Notes under the pieces: generated by a model
What the model was told of the DNA's origin: nothing
What the model saw: the letters and a program-made list of their open reading frames with translations, nothing else
Databases searched by the model: none
Program-made: the position numbers and the translations under genes
Origin: Eubacterium sp.
GTDB lineage: Bacteria; Bacillota; Clostridia; Lachnospirales; Lachnospiraceae
NCBI GenBank assembly: GCA_024681495.1
Contig: JAILAS010000025.1
Span: 1-14,755, forward strand
Reading direction: 5' to 3'
DNA length: 14,755 bases
Part shown: positions 1 to 6,669 of the stretch, piece after piece
Layout of the letters: each line of letters starts with the position of its first letter
Numbering within the stretch: position 1 is the stretch's first letter

Positions 1-1164
1 CACCACCACAACCTCTATCCCCATCTCCCTCGCGCGCTCCACATAGACGTCGCCCAGGGGATGGATCAGGACGAGGCGCTTTCGCGCGTAGCGGCCACCG
101 AAGCGCTTGGCGACAGCCTCCAGCTCGTAGAGGGGGTGGAGTGCCGACTGGCCGTTCAGTTTGCCGCTCTTGCAGGACGTAAAGGTGACCACATTGCCGG
201 CGAGGGAGAGGACGTCGATCTCGTTGATGACGTCGTCTCCTGAGCCGGGGTGTATGCAGCCGTCCCAGTCGAGGACCACGCCGCGGGTGCAGTAGTCCGC
301 GCGCTCGCGGATGTCGTAGAAGGCGTGGAATTCGAGGACGTTGCCGGACTTCCAGATGTTGTTTTTGACGCGGGGGTTTTTGAACTTGAATGAGATTCTC
401 TCGTCGGTGTGCTCCAGATACTCGACGAGGCCCTAACCGGCCAGGTCGCCGACGATGTTCATGAATTCCTGCAGGGACTTGAGGCCCCCGTTGCCGCGGG
501 ACAGATCGCCGCTGACGGTCTGCGTGCGCTTCGAGAATTGCAGGCTGTCGTCGCCCGACATGGCGCCCCGGAGGTAGTCCGAGAACGCATTCCACCTGTC
601 CTTATGGGCGGACAGGACGCGCCAGAGCCCGTCGCACTCGGCCCTGAATCCGGCGTCGTTCACAGGGACTTCTTCCATCTCCCTGTGGTTTATGACGCCG
701 CCCTTCATGCGGATGTAGTTGTCGAGGGTGAGCTTAAAGTCACGCCTTTCTGCCCTGCTGCCGATGCTCGCCTCCACCCCGTCGTCGAGTTCAATGAGTC
801 TGTCCTCCACGATGTCGAACTTGTGGAGGGGCGCGGAGAACTCCTTCGCCAGCATCCCGAAGGCGACCAGGATAAGGTCCTCTCCGCCGGTGATGTCGAA
901 GAACACCTCATTGCCGGCCGATTTTTCTTTATCCACCTCGGCACGCATATGCTTCAGGGTGTCGGGCAGATTGTCGGGCGAAAGCTCGACAAACGCGACA
1001 TTCTCCATCCCCAGGCAGTTCCTTAGGAACCTTTTCGTGGCATCTTTTCTCTCTGCGATTATCTTCGGATAGCCGAAAAACACCACCCTGTCCACGTTGA
1101 AGTGCATACAGGTGATGACGTTTTCGAGCGGCTCCGAATCCAGGAATTCAAAATTTACTATCAT
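1..1164 (-). pseudogene. Card1/Can2-type CARF-nuclease, interrupted by in-frame UAG; runs off the window
   Basis: Family knowledge: Card1/Can2 proteins bind cyclic oligoadenylate made by type III CRISPR complexes through a CARF domain and then cleave nucleic acid with a PD-(D/E)xK nuclease domain. Seen: start at 1164 behind AGGGGG (1169-1174). Codons 1-243 hold a CARF-like Rossmann domain (about 1-130, with VFFDITGG at 87-94) and the beginning of a linker or winged-helix region. Codon 244 is TAG (433-435). The same frame then stays open for 144 codons to base 1 and encodes the rest of the family fold: WKSGNVLEFHAFYD, NEIDV (211-225) and TSCKSGK, the nuclease core. The 388 visible codons fit the family length (Card1 is about 370 residues). 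A Ser-Cys-Lys stands where Card1 has Glu-Cys-Lys; I believe this is a family variant. UAG ends several intact genes here, so a nonsense mutation giving a CARF-only product is the simplest reading. An assembly error is possible. No cas genes are visible. Confidence 0.8.
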
Positions 1165-1191
1165 CTTTCCCCCTGCGGGCCGGTTTCAGCC

Positions 1192-1208
1192 GGTGACAGA
1201 TGGTCACC
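1192..1208. repeat. 6-bp perfect inverted repeat in the CARF gene leader
   Basis: GGTGAC (1192-1197) and GTCACC (1203-1208) flank a 5-nt loop. The repeat lies inside the predicted 5' leader of the CARF-nuclease gene, about 28 nt upstream of its start. It could be an operator or a leader hairpin. There is no T-run, so it is not a terminator. Confidence 0.35.
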
Positions 1209-1294
1209 AACTGCCCTTCGCTCCTTGTAATACAGTTTTCGCGGCACCATGCCAAAGCACACTCGGCCGTGACGACATGCCGTTCATCGTTTTA

Positions 1295-1323
1295 ATTTTA
1301 CCATTTTTTCGCCCCCTAACCAA
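1295..1323 (-). promoter_or_regulatory. Candidate promoter for the CARF-nuclease gene
   Basis: On the minus strand, TTGGTT (1318-1323) and TAAAAT (1295-1300) are 17 nt apart, with TGG directly before the -10 box. It would give a leader of about 120 nt before the ATG at 1164. The match to the sigma-A consensus is moderate. Confidence 0.4.
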
Positions 1324-1347
1324 CGCTAAGGGCTGAAAACTATCATC

Positions 1348-1377
1348 TTTACACATTTGCATGCGTTATGCTATCAT
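1348..1377 (+). promoter_or_regulatory. Candidate promoter for the small ORF-Fic pair
   Basis: TTTACA (1348-1353) and TATCAT (1372-1377) are 18 nt apart, with an extended -10 element (TGC before TATCAT). A start near 1384 leaves a leader of about 30 nt before the GTG at 1415. It is back to back with the CARF-gene promoter; the two -35 boxes are 24 bp apart. Confidence 0.55.
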
Positions 1378-1414
1378 TCACTTGTAGTGTCTTATCACTG
1401 CAGGGGAGGCTTTC

Positions 1415-1534
1415 GTGAGTATAAATACGCAGAATTACGAAATTAATATCGTTAAAAGCACAGACGAGGCACCTGCTAATCCCGTGACCCAAAGTGACGA
1501 GAGTGCAGGCGCACAGGAAGAATCGGAGGTATAG
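1415..1534 (+). CDS. 39-residue acidic small protein upstream of the Fic-like gene
   Basis: A short ORF starts with GTG at 1415 behind a strong ribosome binding site, GGGGAGG (1403-1409), and ends with TAG at 1532-1534, two bases before the ATG of the Fic-like gene. The product begins (V/M)SINTQNYEINIVKSTDE and ends in a Ser/Glu/Ala-rich tail; it is acidic and has no signal peptide or membrane segment. The Shine-Dalgarno of the next gene lies within its last codons, which suggests translational coupling. Class I Fic toxins are often preceded by a small antitoxin gene, so an antitoxin-like role is conceivable. However, I do not see a clear (S/T)xxxE(G/N) inhibitory helix in it, and that motif is better matched in the N-terminus of the downstream protein. 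Function unknown; a leader peptide is an alternative. Not recognised as any named family. Confidence 0.5.
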   Translation: MSINTQNYEINIVKSTDEAPANPVTQSDESAGAQEESEV

Positions 1535-1536
1535 TT

Positions 1537-2328
1537 ATGAATCCAATGGACGGCGCATTGAACCCCAGTCAGATCCACGCGCTCAGGCAGACACAGGCTA
1601 TGTTGGCGGTCGATGGGCTCACACTCAACAAGTTCGGCATGGACCAGGTCATCCGGATGCTTCGCAACGAGATCACCCGCGAGGAGTACCAGCAGCTCCT
1701 CAGGGAGGAGTATAAACCGGACGAGGAGGAGGAGGAAATAGAGCTCCCCTCCGACAGCGGCATCCCGGCGAATAAGTTCGACTGCCATAACGGCGAGGAG
1801 CTGCTCAATATTGCGACGCTCTCCGCGGCCGGCAATCTGGCACACCTGATATATAACCCCATTGAGGGCAATTACGACTTCCAACATCTCAAGGATATAC
1901 ACCGGTTCATCTTCGGGGACGTGTTCTACTCGGCGGGAAAGCCGCGCGATTTCGACATAGACGACAGCGGCAAGTACTCGCCCGCAGCCTCTATCGAGAC
2001 CGACGCCGAGGAGATTTTCGCGGGATTCCTCAGCAGCTGCGAGGACGCGAACACGAACAAATTCAAGTTCGCGGAGGCATTGGCGACCCAGTACATAAAG
2101 ATGTACTCGCTGAGCCCGTTTGTGACCGGTAACGACTTCGCGCGACGCGAGTTCTTAAGGACGCTGTGTCTGAACTTCGGATACATATTCGATTTCACCG
2201 AGACGTACTACCTCGAGCTCATGCAGACGGACGAGCTAGACTTCGAGGAGGGCGACGACAGGAAGCTGTTCGACATCTTCCAAAAGTGCATCATAAGCCC
2301 GCCCACTATGGCGACCTCGAAATTGTGA
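1537..2328 (+). CDS. Fic-fold pseudoenzyme with VbhA-antitoxin-like N-terminus
   Basis: 263 residues; ATG chosen because GGAGG (1525-1529) sits 7 nt upstream. Residues about 12-60 resemble VbhA-family antitoxin helices: AVDGLTLNKF aligns with the EGL part of the inhibitory helix (Asp26-Gly27 for Glu-Gly), and NEITREEY with the conserved GEIT-type segment. An acidic run (62-68) follows. Residues about 110-225 match the Fic core: LKDIHRFIFGDVFYSAGKPR (118-137) is a normal Fic signature, but the catalytic loop reads SPFVTGNDFARR (193-204) instead of HPFx(D/E)GNGRxxR. The catalytic His is Ser, the Mg-binding acid is Thr, and the Gly-Arg pair is Asp-Phe; only PF, GN and the last Arg survive. Active Fic proteins transfer AMP or related groups to hydroxyl side chains. 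This one very probably cannot, so a binding or regulatory role is inferred. The reading frame is intact, arguing against simple decay. Confidence 0.7.
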   Translation: MNPMDGALNPSQIHALRQTQAMLAVDGLTLNKFGMDQVIRMLRNEITREEYQQLLREEYKPDEEEEEIELPSDSGIPANKFDCHNGEELLNIATLSAAGNLAHLIYNPIEGNYDFQHLKDIHRFIFGDVFYSAGKPRDFDIDDSGKYSPAASIETDAEEIFAGFLSSCEDANTNKFKFAEALATQYIKMYSLSPFVTGNDFARREFLRTLCLNFGYIFDFTETYYLELMQTDELDFEEGDDRKLFDIFQKCIISPPTMATSKL

Positions 2329-2472
2329 ACAACGCCGCGAAACGCGTTCATAATTTCTTTACCATTCAATAATAAATACCACAAACGGTTGTCATAATTT
2401 CCCGCTAAATTATTAGTGTCGAAGTTGTCAGATTCGCATGTAATAACAAGTGACATACTTTATTTTTTTCAT

Positions 2473-2500
2473 AACCCTGTTTCTCGAGGGGAACAGGGTT
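2473..2500. repeat. 9-bp perfect inverted repeat, no T-run
   Basis: AACCCTGTT (2473-2481) and AACAGGGTT (2492-2500) flank a 10-nt loop containing CTCGAG. On the plus strand the T-rich stretch lies before the stem, and on the minus strand an A-rich stretch follows it, so it is not an intrinsic terminator in either direction. Confidence 0.5.
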
Positions 2501-2550
2501 CCTCCAAGTTAATAAGGAAATTCACTTTTCATACACATAATCTTTTTCAT

Positions 2551-2578
2551 GAGCCGTCGGTGGAAACACCGGCGGCTT
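2551..2578 (+). terminator. Candidate terminator downstream of the Fic-like gene
   Basis: GCCGTCGGTG (2553-2562), a GAAA loop, then CACCGGCGGC (2567-2576). This is a 10-bp stem with one G-U pair, extendable by two weak pairs, followed by TTCCTCATT. The U-tract is poor, so termination efficiency is uncertain. It lies 220 nt after the Fic-like stop codon. Confidence 0.5.
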
Positions 2579-2607
2579 CCTCATTACGCAAAAATCACCC
2601 ACCCCGG

Positions 2608-2649
2608 ACAAACACGAAAAGAGAGCCCACTTCACAAACACGAAAAGAG
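2608..2649. repeat. 16-bp direct repeat, two copies 26 nt apart
   Basis: ACAAACACGAAAAGAG occurs at 2608-2623 and again at 2634-2649. The second copy overlaps the T-tract and stem base of the sulfate-operon terminator (read on the minus strand), so the first copy looks like a duplicated terminator tail. Confidence 0.7.
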
Positions 2650-2678
2650 CCCTCTCCCCACGAAGGGGAAAAGGGCTC
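2643..2678 (-). terminator. Intrinsic terminator of the sbp-cysTWA operon
   Basis: On the minus strand GAGCCCT pairs with AGGGCTC, an inner CCCC/GGGG stem sits across a small internal loop (hairpin 2647-2678), and TTTTCGTGTTT follows. It lies about 60 nt after the cysA stop codon, the expected place for the end of the operon transcript. Confidence 0.75.
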
Positions 2679-2737
2679 AGCCAACCCGGTATTCCGGAAG
2701 CTTTCGTAATAACTGCGCGTCTCCTGTCGGGACCGGC

Positions 2738-3802
2738 CTAGAAGTTCACCAGATGCTCTCCGATCAGGTTCTCGTTCTCGAGGAGCAGGACCTTGTCGCC
2801 GTCGTAGGCGTAGATGCGGTAGACGATGACCTTCATCTGCTCTCCCACCACGATCGAGCGCCTCTCGAGCGACCTATGGGTCTTCAGGCGAATTCCGTTC
2901 ACGTTCAGCGTCACCTCGAGGTAGTCGCCGCGGAACTCGATCTTCTCGATCACGCCGTCCTCGGCGTAGTTCATCACGTTCTCGAACTGCACGTTGTCGC
3001 TCTTGAACGCCTCCACGAACTCGGGCCTTATCGACGCAGCGTCGTACTCGTAGGACTCGAAGCCGTAGAGCTTCCTGAAGTCCTTTATCTCCTCCGTATC
3101 GCCCACGAACTGCGTGACGAACCTGGTGTCCGGCTGCCTGCACACCTCGAGCGGAGTACCAATCTGCTCCACGCCGCCCTCGTTCATTACGATGATCTGG
3201 TCGGAGACCTCGAGCGCCTCCTCCTGGTCGTGCGTAACGAAGATAGAGGTGATTCCCACCTGCTTAATCATGTCCTTGAGCCACGTCCGCAGCTCCTGGC
3301 ACACCTTGGCGTCTATGGCCGCGAACGGCTCGTCGAGAAGGAGCAGCTCGGGCTCGGGAGCGAGCGCCCTGGCGAAGGCCACCCTCTGCCTCTGTCCGCC
3401 GGAGAGCTGGTTGGGATACCTCTTCTCCATGCCTGTGAGGCCGGTGAGCTCGAGGAGCTCCGTGACCCTCTGCTTTATCTTGGCCTTCGGCTCCTTCCTG
3501 AGCTCGAGGCCGAAGGCGATGTTGTCGTACACGGTCATGTACCTGAAGAGCGCATAGTTCTGGAACACGAAGCCAATGCCGCGCTTGGAGGCATCTATGT
3601 CGTTGACGCGCTTGCCGTCAATAAAGATGTCTCCGCCGTCCGGCGTCTCGAGGCCGGCAAGTATGCGCAGGATAGTCGTCTTGCCGCTTCCGGACGGGCC
3701 CAAAAGGGCCACGAGGCTCCCCTTCTCTATCCCGAAGCTCACATCGTCGGAGGCCTTAAAATCCCCGTAGCTTTTATCGATATTTTTCAATTCTACAAAC
3801 AT
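2738..3802 (-). CDS. cysA: Sulfate/thiosulfate ABC importer, ATP-binding subunit
   Basis: The 354-residue ATPase powers the importer formed with the CysT and CysW permeases and the Sbp lipoprotein, acting at the inner face of the membrane. Visible motifs in order: Walker A GPSGSGKTT (35-43), Q-loop Gln81, signature LSGGQRQR (133-140), Walker B LLLLDEP (153-159) and switch His191. The roughly 120-residue C-terminal part resembles the regulatory TOBE-type extension of CysA-class ATPases, and the length is close to E. coli CysA (365). The start at 3802 is set by AGGAGG nine to ten bases upstream of the gene body on the minus strand. It follows cysW by 9 nt and is the last gene of the operon; its stop is UAG. 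Specificity for sulfate is inferred from the partner Sbp. CysA, PotA and molybdate ATPases are alike in isolation, but the context is decisive. Confidence 0.93.
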   Translation of the reverse strand: MFVELKNIDKSYGDFKASDDVSFGIEKGSLVALLGPSGSGKTTILRILAGLETPDGGDIFIDGKRVNDIDASKRGIGFVFQNYALFRYMTVYDNIAFGLELRKEPKAKIKQRVTELLELTGLTGMEKRYPNQLSGGQRQRVAFARALAPEPELLLLDEPFAAIDAKVCQELRTWLKDMIKQVGITSIFVTHDQEEALEVSDQIIVMNEGGVEQIGTPLEVCRQPDTRFVTQFVGDTEEIKDFRKLYGFESYEYDAASIRPEFVEAFKSDNVQFENVMNYAEDGVIEKIEFRGDYLEVTLNVNGIRLKTHRSLERRSIVVGEQMKVIVYRIYAYDGDKVLLLENENLIGEHLVNF

Positions 3803-3811
3803 TTGAACCTC

Positions 3812-4660
3812 CTATACGAGCGTGCCCTTGCGCTTCGCCCTGTATTCCAATACGCTTCTCAATATCAGTATTACGACTGCAATTATCACCAGGATCGACG
3901 AGACCGCGAATGCGCCGACGATCGACTCCGAGGAACCCGCCATGTACAGCGCGTCTATCTCGAGGGGGAGAGTGAAGGTCTGTCCCCTCGTCTTGGACAG
4001 CGCGTTTACGGCGCCGAACTCGCCCAGAGCCCTGGCCGTACACAGGATCACTCCGTAGAGGAGCGCCCATTTCATCTGCGGGAAGGTAATCTTCCTAAAA
4101 ATCTTAAACCCCTTAGCACCCATGAGCGCCGCCGCTTCCTCCTCGTCCTTTCCCTGCGAATTGAGCACGGGAATGAGCTCTCTGGAGACGAACGGGAACG
4201 TCACGAATATAGTCGCCAGGAACACGCCCGGCATAGCGAATACGATCTGTATGTCTGTCCCGAGCGCATCGTTTACCGCCTCGAGAATGCCGTTGCCCCA
4301 GCCGAGCCTGCCGAACGTCATTATGAACGCGAGACCCGCTATTACCGGCGAAATCGAAAACGGGATGTCGATAAGGGTGGCTATCACCTGCTTGCCCTTG
4401 AACTCGTACTTAGTCAGGGCGATGGCCGCCATCACGCCGAAGAAGGTGTTTACGGCCACTGCCACGACGGTGGCCAGAACGGTATTCGTGAGCGCCGACG
4501 TAACGTACTCGGTCTGAATGCACTCGAGGTAGTAGTCGAAGCCGTTGCTAAGCGAGTTGACGATCACGGCTACCAGAGGGAAGACCAGCATCACGACGAC
4601 GAACAGAACCGTTATCGCTATCAATATGCACTTTGTCACCGTGCCCTTTTTCTCAGACAT
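3812..4660 (-). CDS. cysW: Sulfate/thiosulfate ABC importer, permease CysW
   Basis: 282 residues, close to E. coli CysW (291). It is one of the two inner-membrane subunits that form the sulfate channel. Hydrophobic segments are visible around residues 11-36, 60-83, 97-116, 140-160, 199-215 and 246-268. The EAA loop, which docks on the ATPase, is at about 174-200 (EEAAALMGAKGFKIFRKITF). The downstream GEFGAV-type segment (213-218) is typical of the CysT/CysW/ModB class. The ATG overlaps the end of cysT by 8 nt (ATGTCTGA), so translation is probably coupled, with GGAGG just upstream inside the cysT coding sequence. The stop codon is UAG. The CysW (and not CysT) call rests on gene order and the N-terminal sequence style. 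Molybdate permease is the alternative, made unlikely by the operon's Sbp. Confidence 0.9.
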   Translation of the reverse strand: MSEKKGTVTKCILIAITVLFVVVMLVFPLVAVIVNSLSNGFDYYLECIQTEYVTSALTNTVLATVVAVAVNTFFGVMAAIALTKYEFKGKQVIATLIDIPFSISPVIAGLAFIMTFGRLGWGNGILEAVNDALGTDIQIVFAMPGVFLATIFVTFPFVSRELIPVLNSQGKDEEEAAALMGAKGFKIFRKITFPQMKWALLYGVILCTARALGEFGAVNALSKTRGQTFTLPLEIDALYMAGSSESIVGAFAVSSILVIIAVVILILRSVLEYRAKRKGTLV

Positions 4661-5501
4661 CGTTAACCCTCCTCGCCTGTCTTATCTGAATCACGTTAAT
4701 GAAGAACAAAAGTATAAATGAGATGATGAGCATAACCAGGGCTATGGCCGTGGCGCTGCTGTAGTCCAGGTAGTTCAGCTTCTGCATTATCACGTAGGAG
4801 ACCACCTGGGTGTGCTCCTTGGCGCTGTTGCCGGAGATGTAGATTACGCTCCCGTACTCTCCTATGCCGCGGGCGAATGCGAGACCGAAGCCCGTCAGAA
4901 TTGCCGGGCGAAGCTCGGGGATTATCACCCTGCGGAACGTCTCGAAGCGAGTGGCTCCGAGCATGTAGGACGCCTCCTCGAACTGCGGGTCGAGCTTCTC
5001 GAGCACCGGCTGCACCGCCCTCACCACGAACGGGATGCCGATGAATACCAGAGCAAGCGTGAGTCCCAGATGGGTGTAGGAGACCTCGATTCCGAAGTTA
5101 CCGAAGAACTTTCCCATCATGCCGCTCGAGGAATACATCTTCGAGAGCGTGATGCCGGCCACGGCGGTGGGAAGGGCGAACGGGAGCTCAATGAGCCCGT
5201 CCAGAAGCCTCTTGAAGGGGAACTGATATCTTACGAGGACCCATGCGATCATCGTTCCGAAGATCACATTTATCACCGCGGCGATGAACGCGCAGCAGAT
5301 GCTGGTCCTGAACGCATAGAGAACGTTCTCGCTCAGTATGACCTCCCAGAACTCCGACGGCGACAGCTTCAGCGCATACACCAGAACGGATGCCAGCGGG
5401 ATTAGAATAAGGACCGAGAGCATGGCTATGGTTATGCCCAGCGTCAGGTGGAATCCGGGGATAACGCTCCTCTTTTTTGTTTTCCTGGTTACTCGACTCA
5501 T
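4653..5501 (-). CDS. cysT: Sulfate/thiosulfate ABC importer, permease CysT (CysU)
   Basis: 282 residues, close to E. coli CysT (277). It pairs with CysW in the membrane. A basic N-terminus (MSRVTRKTKKR) precedes the first membrane helix (about 17-43); further helices lie near 66-90, 104-121, 144-166, 199-221 and 251-274. The segment ELPFALPTAVAGI (105-117) is characteristic of the family. The EAA loop spans about 175-200 (EEASYMLGATRFETFRRVII), followed by GIGEYGSVI (212-220). The start at 5501 has AGGAGA six to seven bases upstream. It is separated from sbp by 91 bp holding a GC-rich hairpin, and its 3' end overlaps cysW by 8 nt. Confidence 0.92.
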   Translation of the reverse strand: MSRVTRKTKKRSVIPGFHLTLGITIAMLSVLILIPLASVLVYALKLSPSEFWEVILSENVLYAFRTSICCAFIAAVINVIFGTMIAWVLVRYQFPFKRLLDGLIELPFALPTAVAGITLSKMYSSSGMMGKFFGNFGIEVSYTHLGLTLALVFIGIPFVVRAVQPVLEKLDPQFEEASYMLGATRFETFRRVIIPELRPAILTGFGLAFARGIGEYGSVIYISGNSAKEHTQVVSYVIMQKLNYLDYSSATAIALVMLIISFILLFFINVIQIRQARRVNDV

Positions 5502-5541
5502 TGTATCTCCTGTTTACTTCGTATATTGCTTCTTTCACAAA

Positions 5542-5570
5542 TCAGGGACCCGGATGGAGCCGGGCCCTGA
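5542..5570 (-). promoter_or_regulatory. Intercistronic hairpin between sbp and cysT
   Basis: CAGGG, a bulged A, CCCGG (5543-5553), a 6-nt loop, then CCGGGCCCTG (5560-5569): an 11-bp stem including T5542-A5570, with a one-base bulge. On the minus strand only ATTTGTG follows, so it is a weak terminator at best. Such hairpins after binding-protein genes often stabilise the upstream mRNA or reduce read-through, so that the binding protein is made in excess. That role is inferred here. Confidence 0.6.
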
Positions 5571-5592
5571 AAATAATTATGTTAACCTTTGA

Positions 5593-6669
5593 TTACTGTC
5601 CGTAGATTTCGTCGAAAATGGCGCCGTCGTTGAAGAACGTCTCGTAAGCCGCATCCCAGCCGCCGAAGTCCTCGATGGTGCAAAGCTGCATGTCCAGATC
5701 GAACTTGTCGGCATACTCGGCGAGGATGTCCTCGTTGGAGGGACGATATCCGTTCTCGGCAATGATTTCCTGTGCCTCGTCGGAGTAGAGGTAGGAAAGG
5801 TACTCCTGCGCCACTTCGGTGGTTCCGTCGTCCTCCGCATTGGCGTCCACGATGGCTACGCTGGGCTGAGCCAGGATGGAGATGCTCGGGGAAATGATTT
5901 CATACTCATCGGGATACTCCTCGACGGTGGCGATGGCCTCGTTCTCCCATGCAATGAGCACGTCTCCCTGTCCGTTCTCAACGAAGGTGGTGGTGGCGCC
6001 TCTTGCTCCGGAATCCATTACGGAGACGTTGGCGTAGAGCGCGCTCATGAAGGACTTAACCTGCTCCTCGTCGTCGTTGTAGAGGTTGCTGGCGTACTCC
6101 CATGCCGCCAGGAAGTTCCAGCATGCGCCGCCCGAGCTCTTGGGATCGGGGGTGATGACGTCCACACCCTCGGCGATGAGGTCATCCCAGTCCCGGATGT
6201 TCTTCTCGTTGCCCTTCCTTACGAGGAAGACGATGGTCGATGTATAGGGTGAAGAGGACTCGTCGAACTCGTCGAGCCAGCCCGACTCGATTAGGCCCGC
6301 CTCCTCGATGAGGGTGATGTCGTGCTCGAGCGCCAGGGTTACGACGTCGGCGTCAGCGCCCTCTACTACGGAACGCGCCTGGCTTCCGGATCCGCCGTGG
6401 GACTGAACCACGTCCACGGTCGTGCCCGTCTTCTCAGCGTAATATGATTCGAAAAGTTCGTTGTAAGCCTCGTACAGCTCTCTGGTGGGATCGTAGGAAA
6501 CGTTGGTGAGCGTTACCACCTCGCCGGAGGCGTTGCCCGAGCTGTCGCCCGATGCGCTGCCGGAGCTCGAGTCGGAGCTGCCGGACGAGCCGCAGGCGGT
6601 AAGGCCGATTGCCATCGATGCTACCAGTAATGCCGTAATTCCTCTTTTCAATAAACTCCTGTTTTTCAT
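5593..6669 (-). CDS. sbp: Sulfate-binding lipoprotein of the ABC importer
   Basis: 358-residue extracytoplasmic binding protein that captures sulfate and delivers it to CysT/CysW. A lipoprotein signal peptide ends in the lipobox LTAC with Cys26 as the lipid-anchored residue. A Gly/Ser/Asp linker (27-49) follows. The rest matches Sbp strongly: SYDPTRELYEAYN (58-70), QSHGGSG (89-95), ADVVTLALEHD (107-117), STIVFLVRKGN (144-154), PKSSGGA (176-182), DSGARGATTTF (219-229) and GDVLIAWENEA (235-245). The Ser-Gly-Gly and the Trp of AWENEA correspond to residues that hydrogen-bond sulfate in the Salmonella protein. One difference from E. coli Sbp is SGGAC for SGGAR. The Shine-Dalgarno (AGAGG) is about 12 nt from the ATG, somewhat far, but no better start is visible. 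First gene of the operon. Sulfate over thiosulfate is likely but not certain. Confidence 0.94.
   Translation of the reverse strand: MKNRSLLKRGITALLVASMAIGLTACGSSGSSDSSSGSASGDSSGNASGEVVTLTNVSYDPTRELYEAYNELFESYYAEKTGTTVDVVQSHGGSGSQARSVVEGADADVVTLALEHDITLIEEAGLIESGWLDEFDESSSPYTSTIVFLVRKGNEKNIRDWDDLIAEGVDVITPDPKSSGGACWNFLAAWEYASNLYNDDEEQVKSFMSALYANVSVMDSGARGATTTFVENGQGDVLIAWENEAIATVEEYPDEYEIISPSISILAQPSVAIVDANAEDDGTTEVAQEYLSYLYSDEAQEIIAENGYRPSNEDILAEYADKFDLDMQLCTIEDFGGWDAAYETFFNDGAIFDEIYGQ

Larger units (their letters stand above)
2329..2737. other. Intergenic region between Fic-like gene and cysA
   Basis: About 400 bp without a credible gene. It is AT-rich at first (2341-2550), then holds a 9-bp inverted repeat (2473-2500), a plus-strand terminator-like hairpin (2551-2578), two copies of a 16-bp direct repeat (2608-2649), and the minus-strand terminator of the sulfate operon (2643-2678). 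I see no convincing promoter or RNA gene. The two flanking units are convergent here. Confidence 0.6.

Noticed and set aside
433..435. UAG read as pyrrolysine or another recoded sense codon
   Set aside because: UAG is the normal stop of several intact genes in this window, pyrrolysine genes are not visible, and the position is not a known pyrrolysine site in this family.
409..1026. A 205-codon open frame on the plus strand
   Set aside because: Antisense to the CARF-nuclease gene, which has clear family motifs; it crosses the UAG site only by chance.
2473..2500. Intrinsic terminator
   Set aside because: The stem is good, but the T-rich stretch is on the wrong side for both strands.
2549..4666. 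A 705-codon open frame on the plus strand
   Set aside because: It lies antisense to cysA and cysW. It is rich in His, Arg and Glu in the pattern of a complementary-strand shadow and has no domain I recognise.
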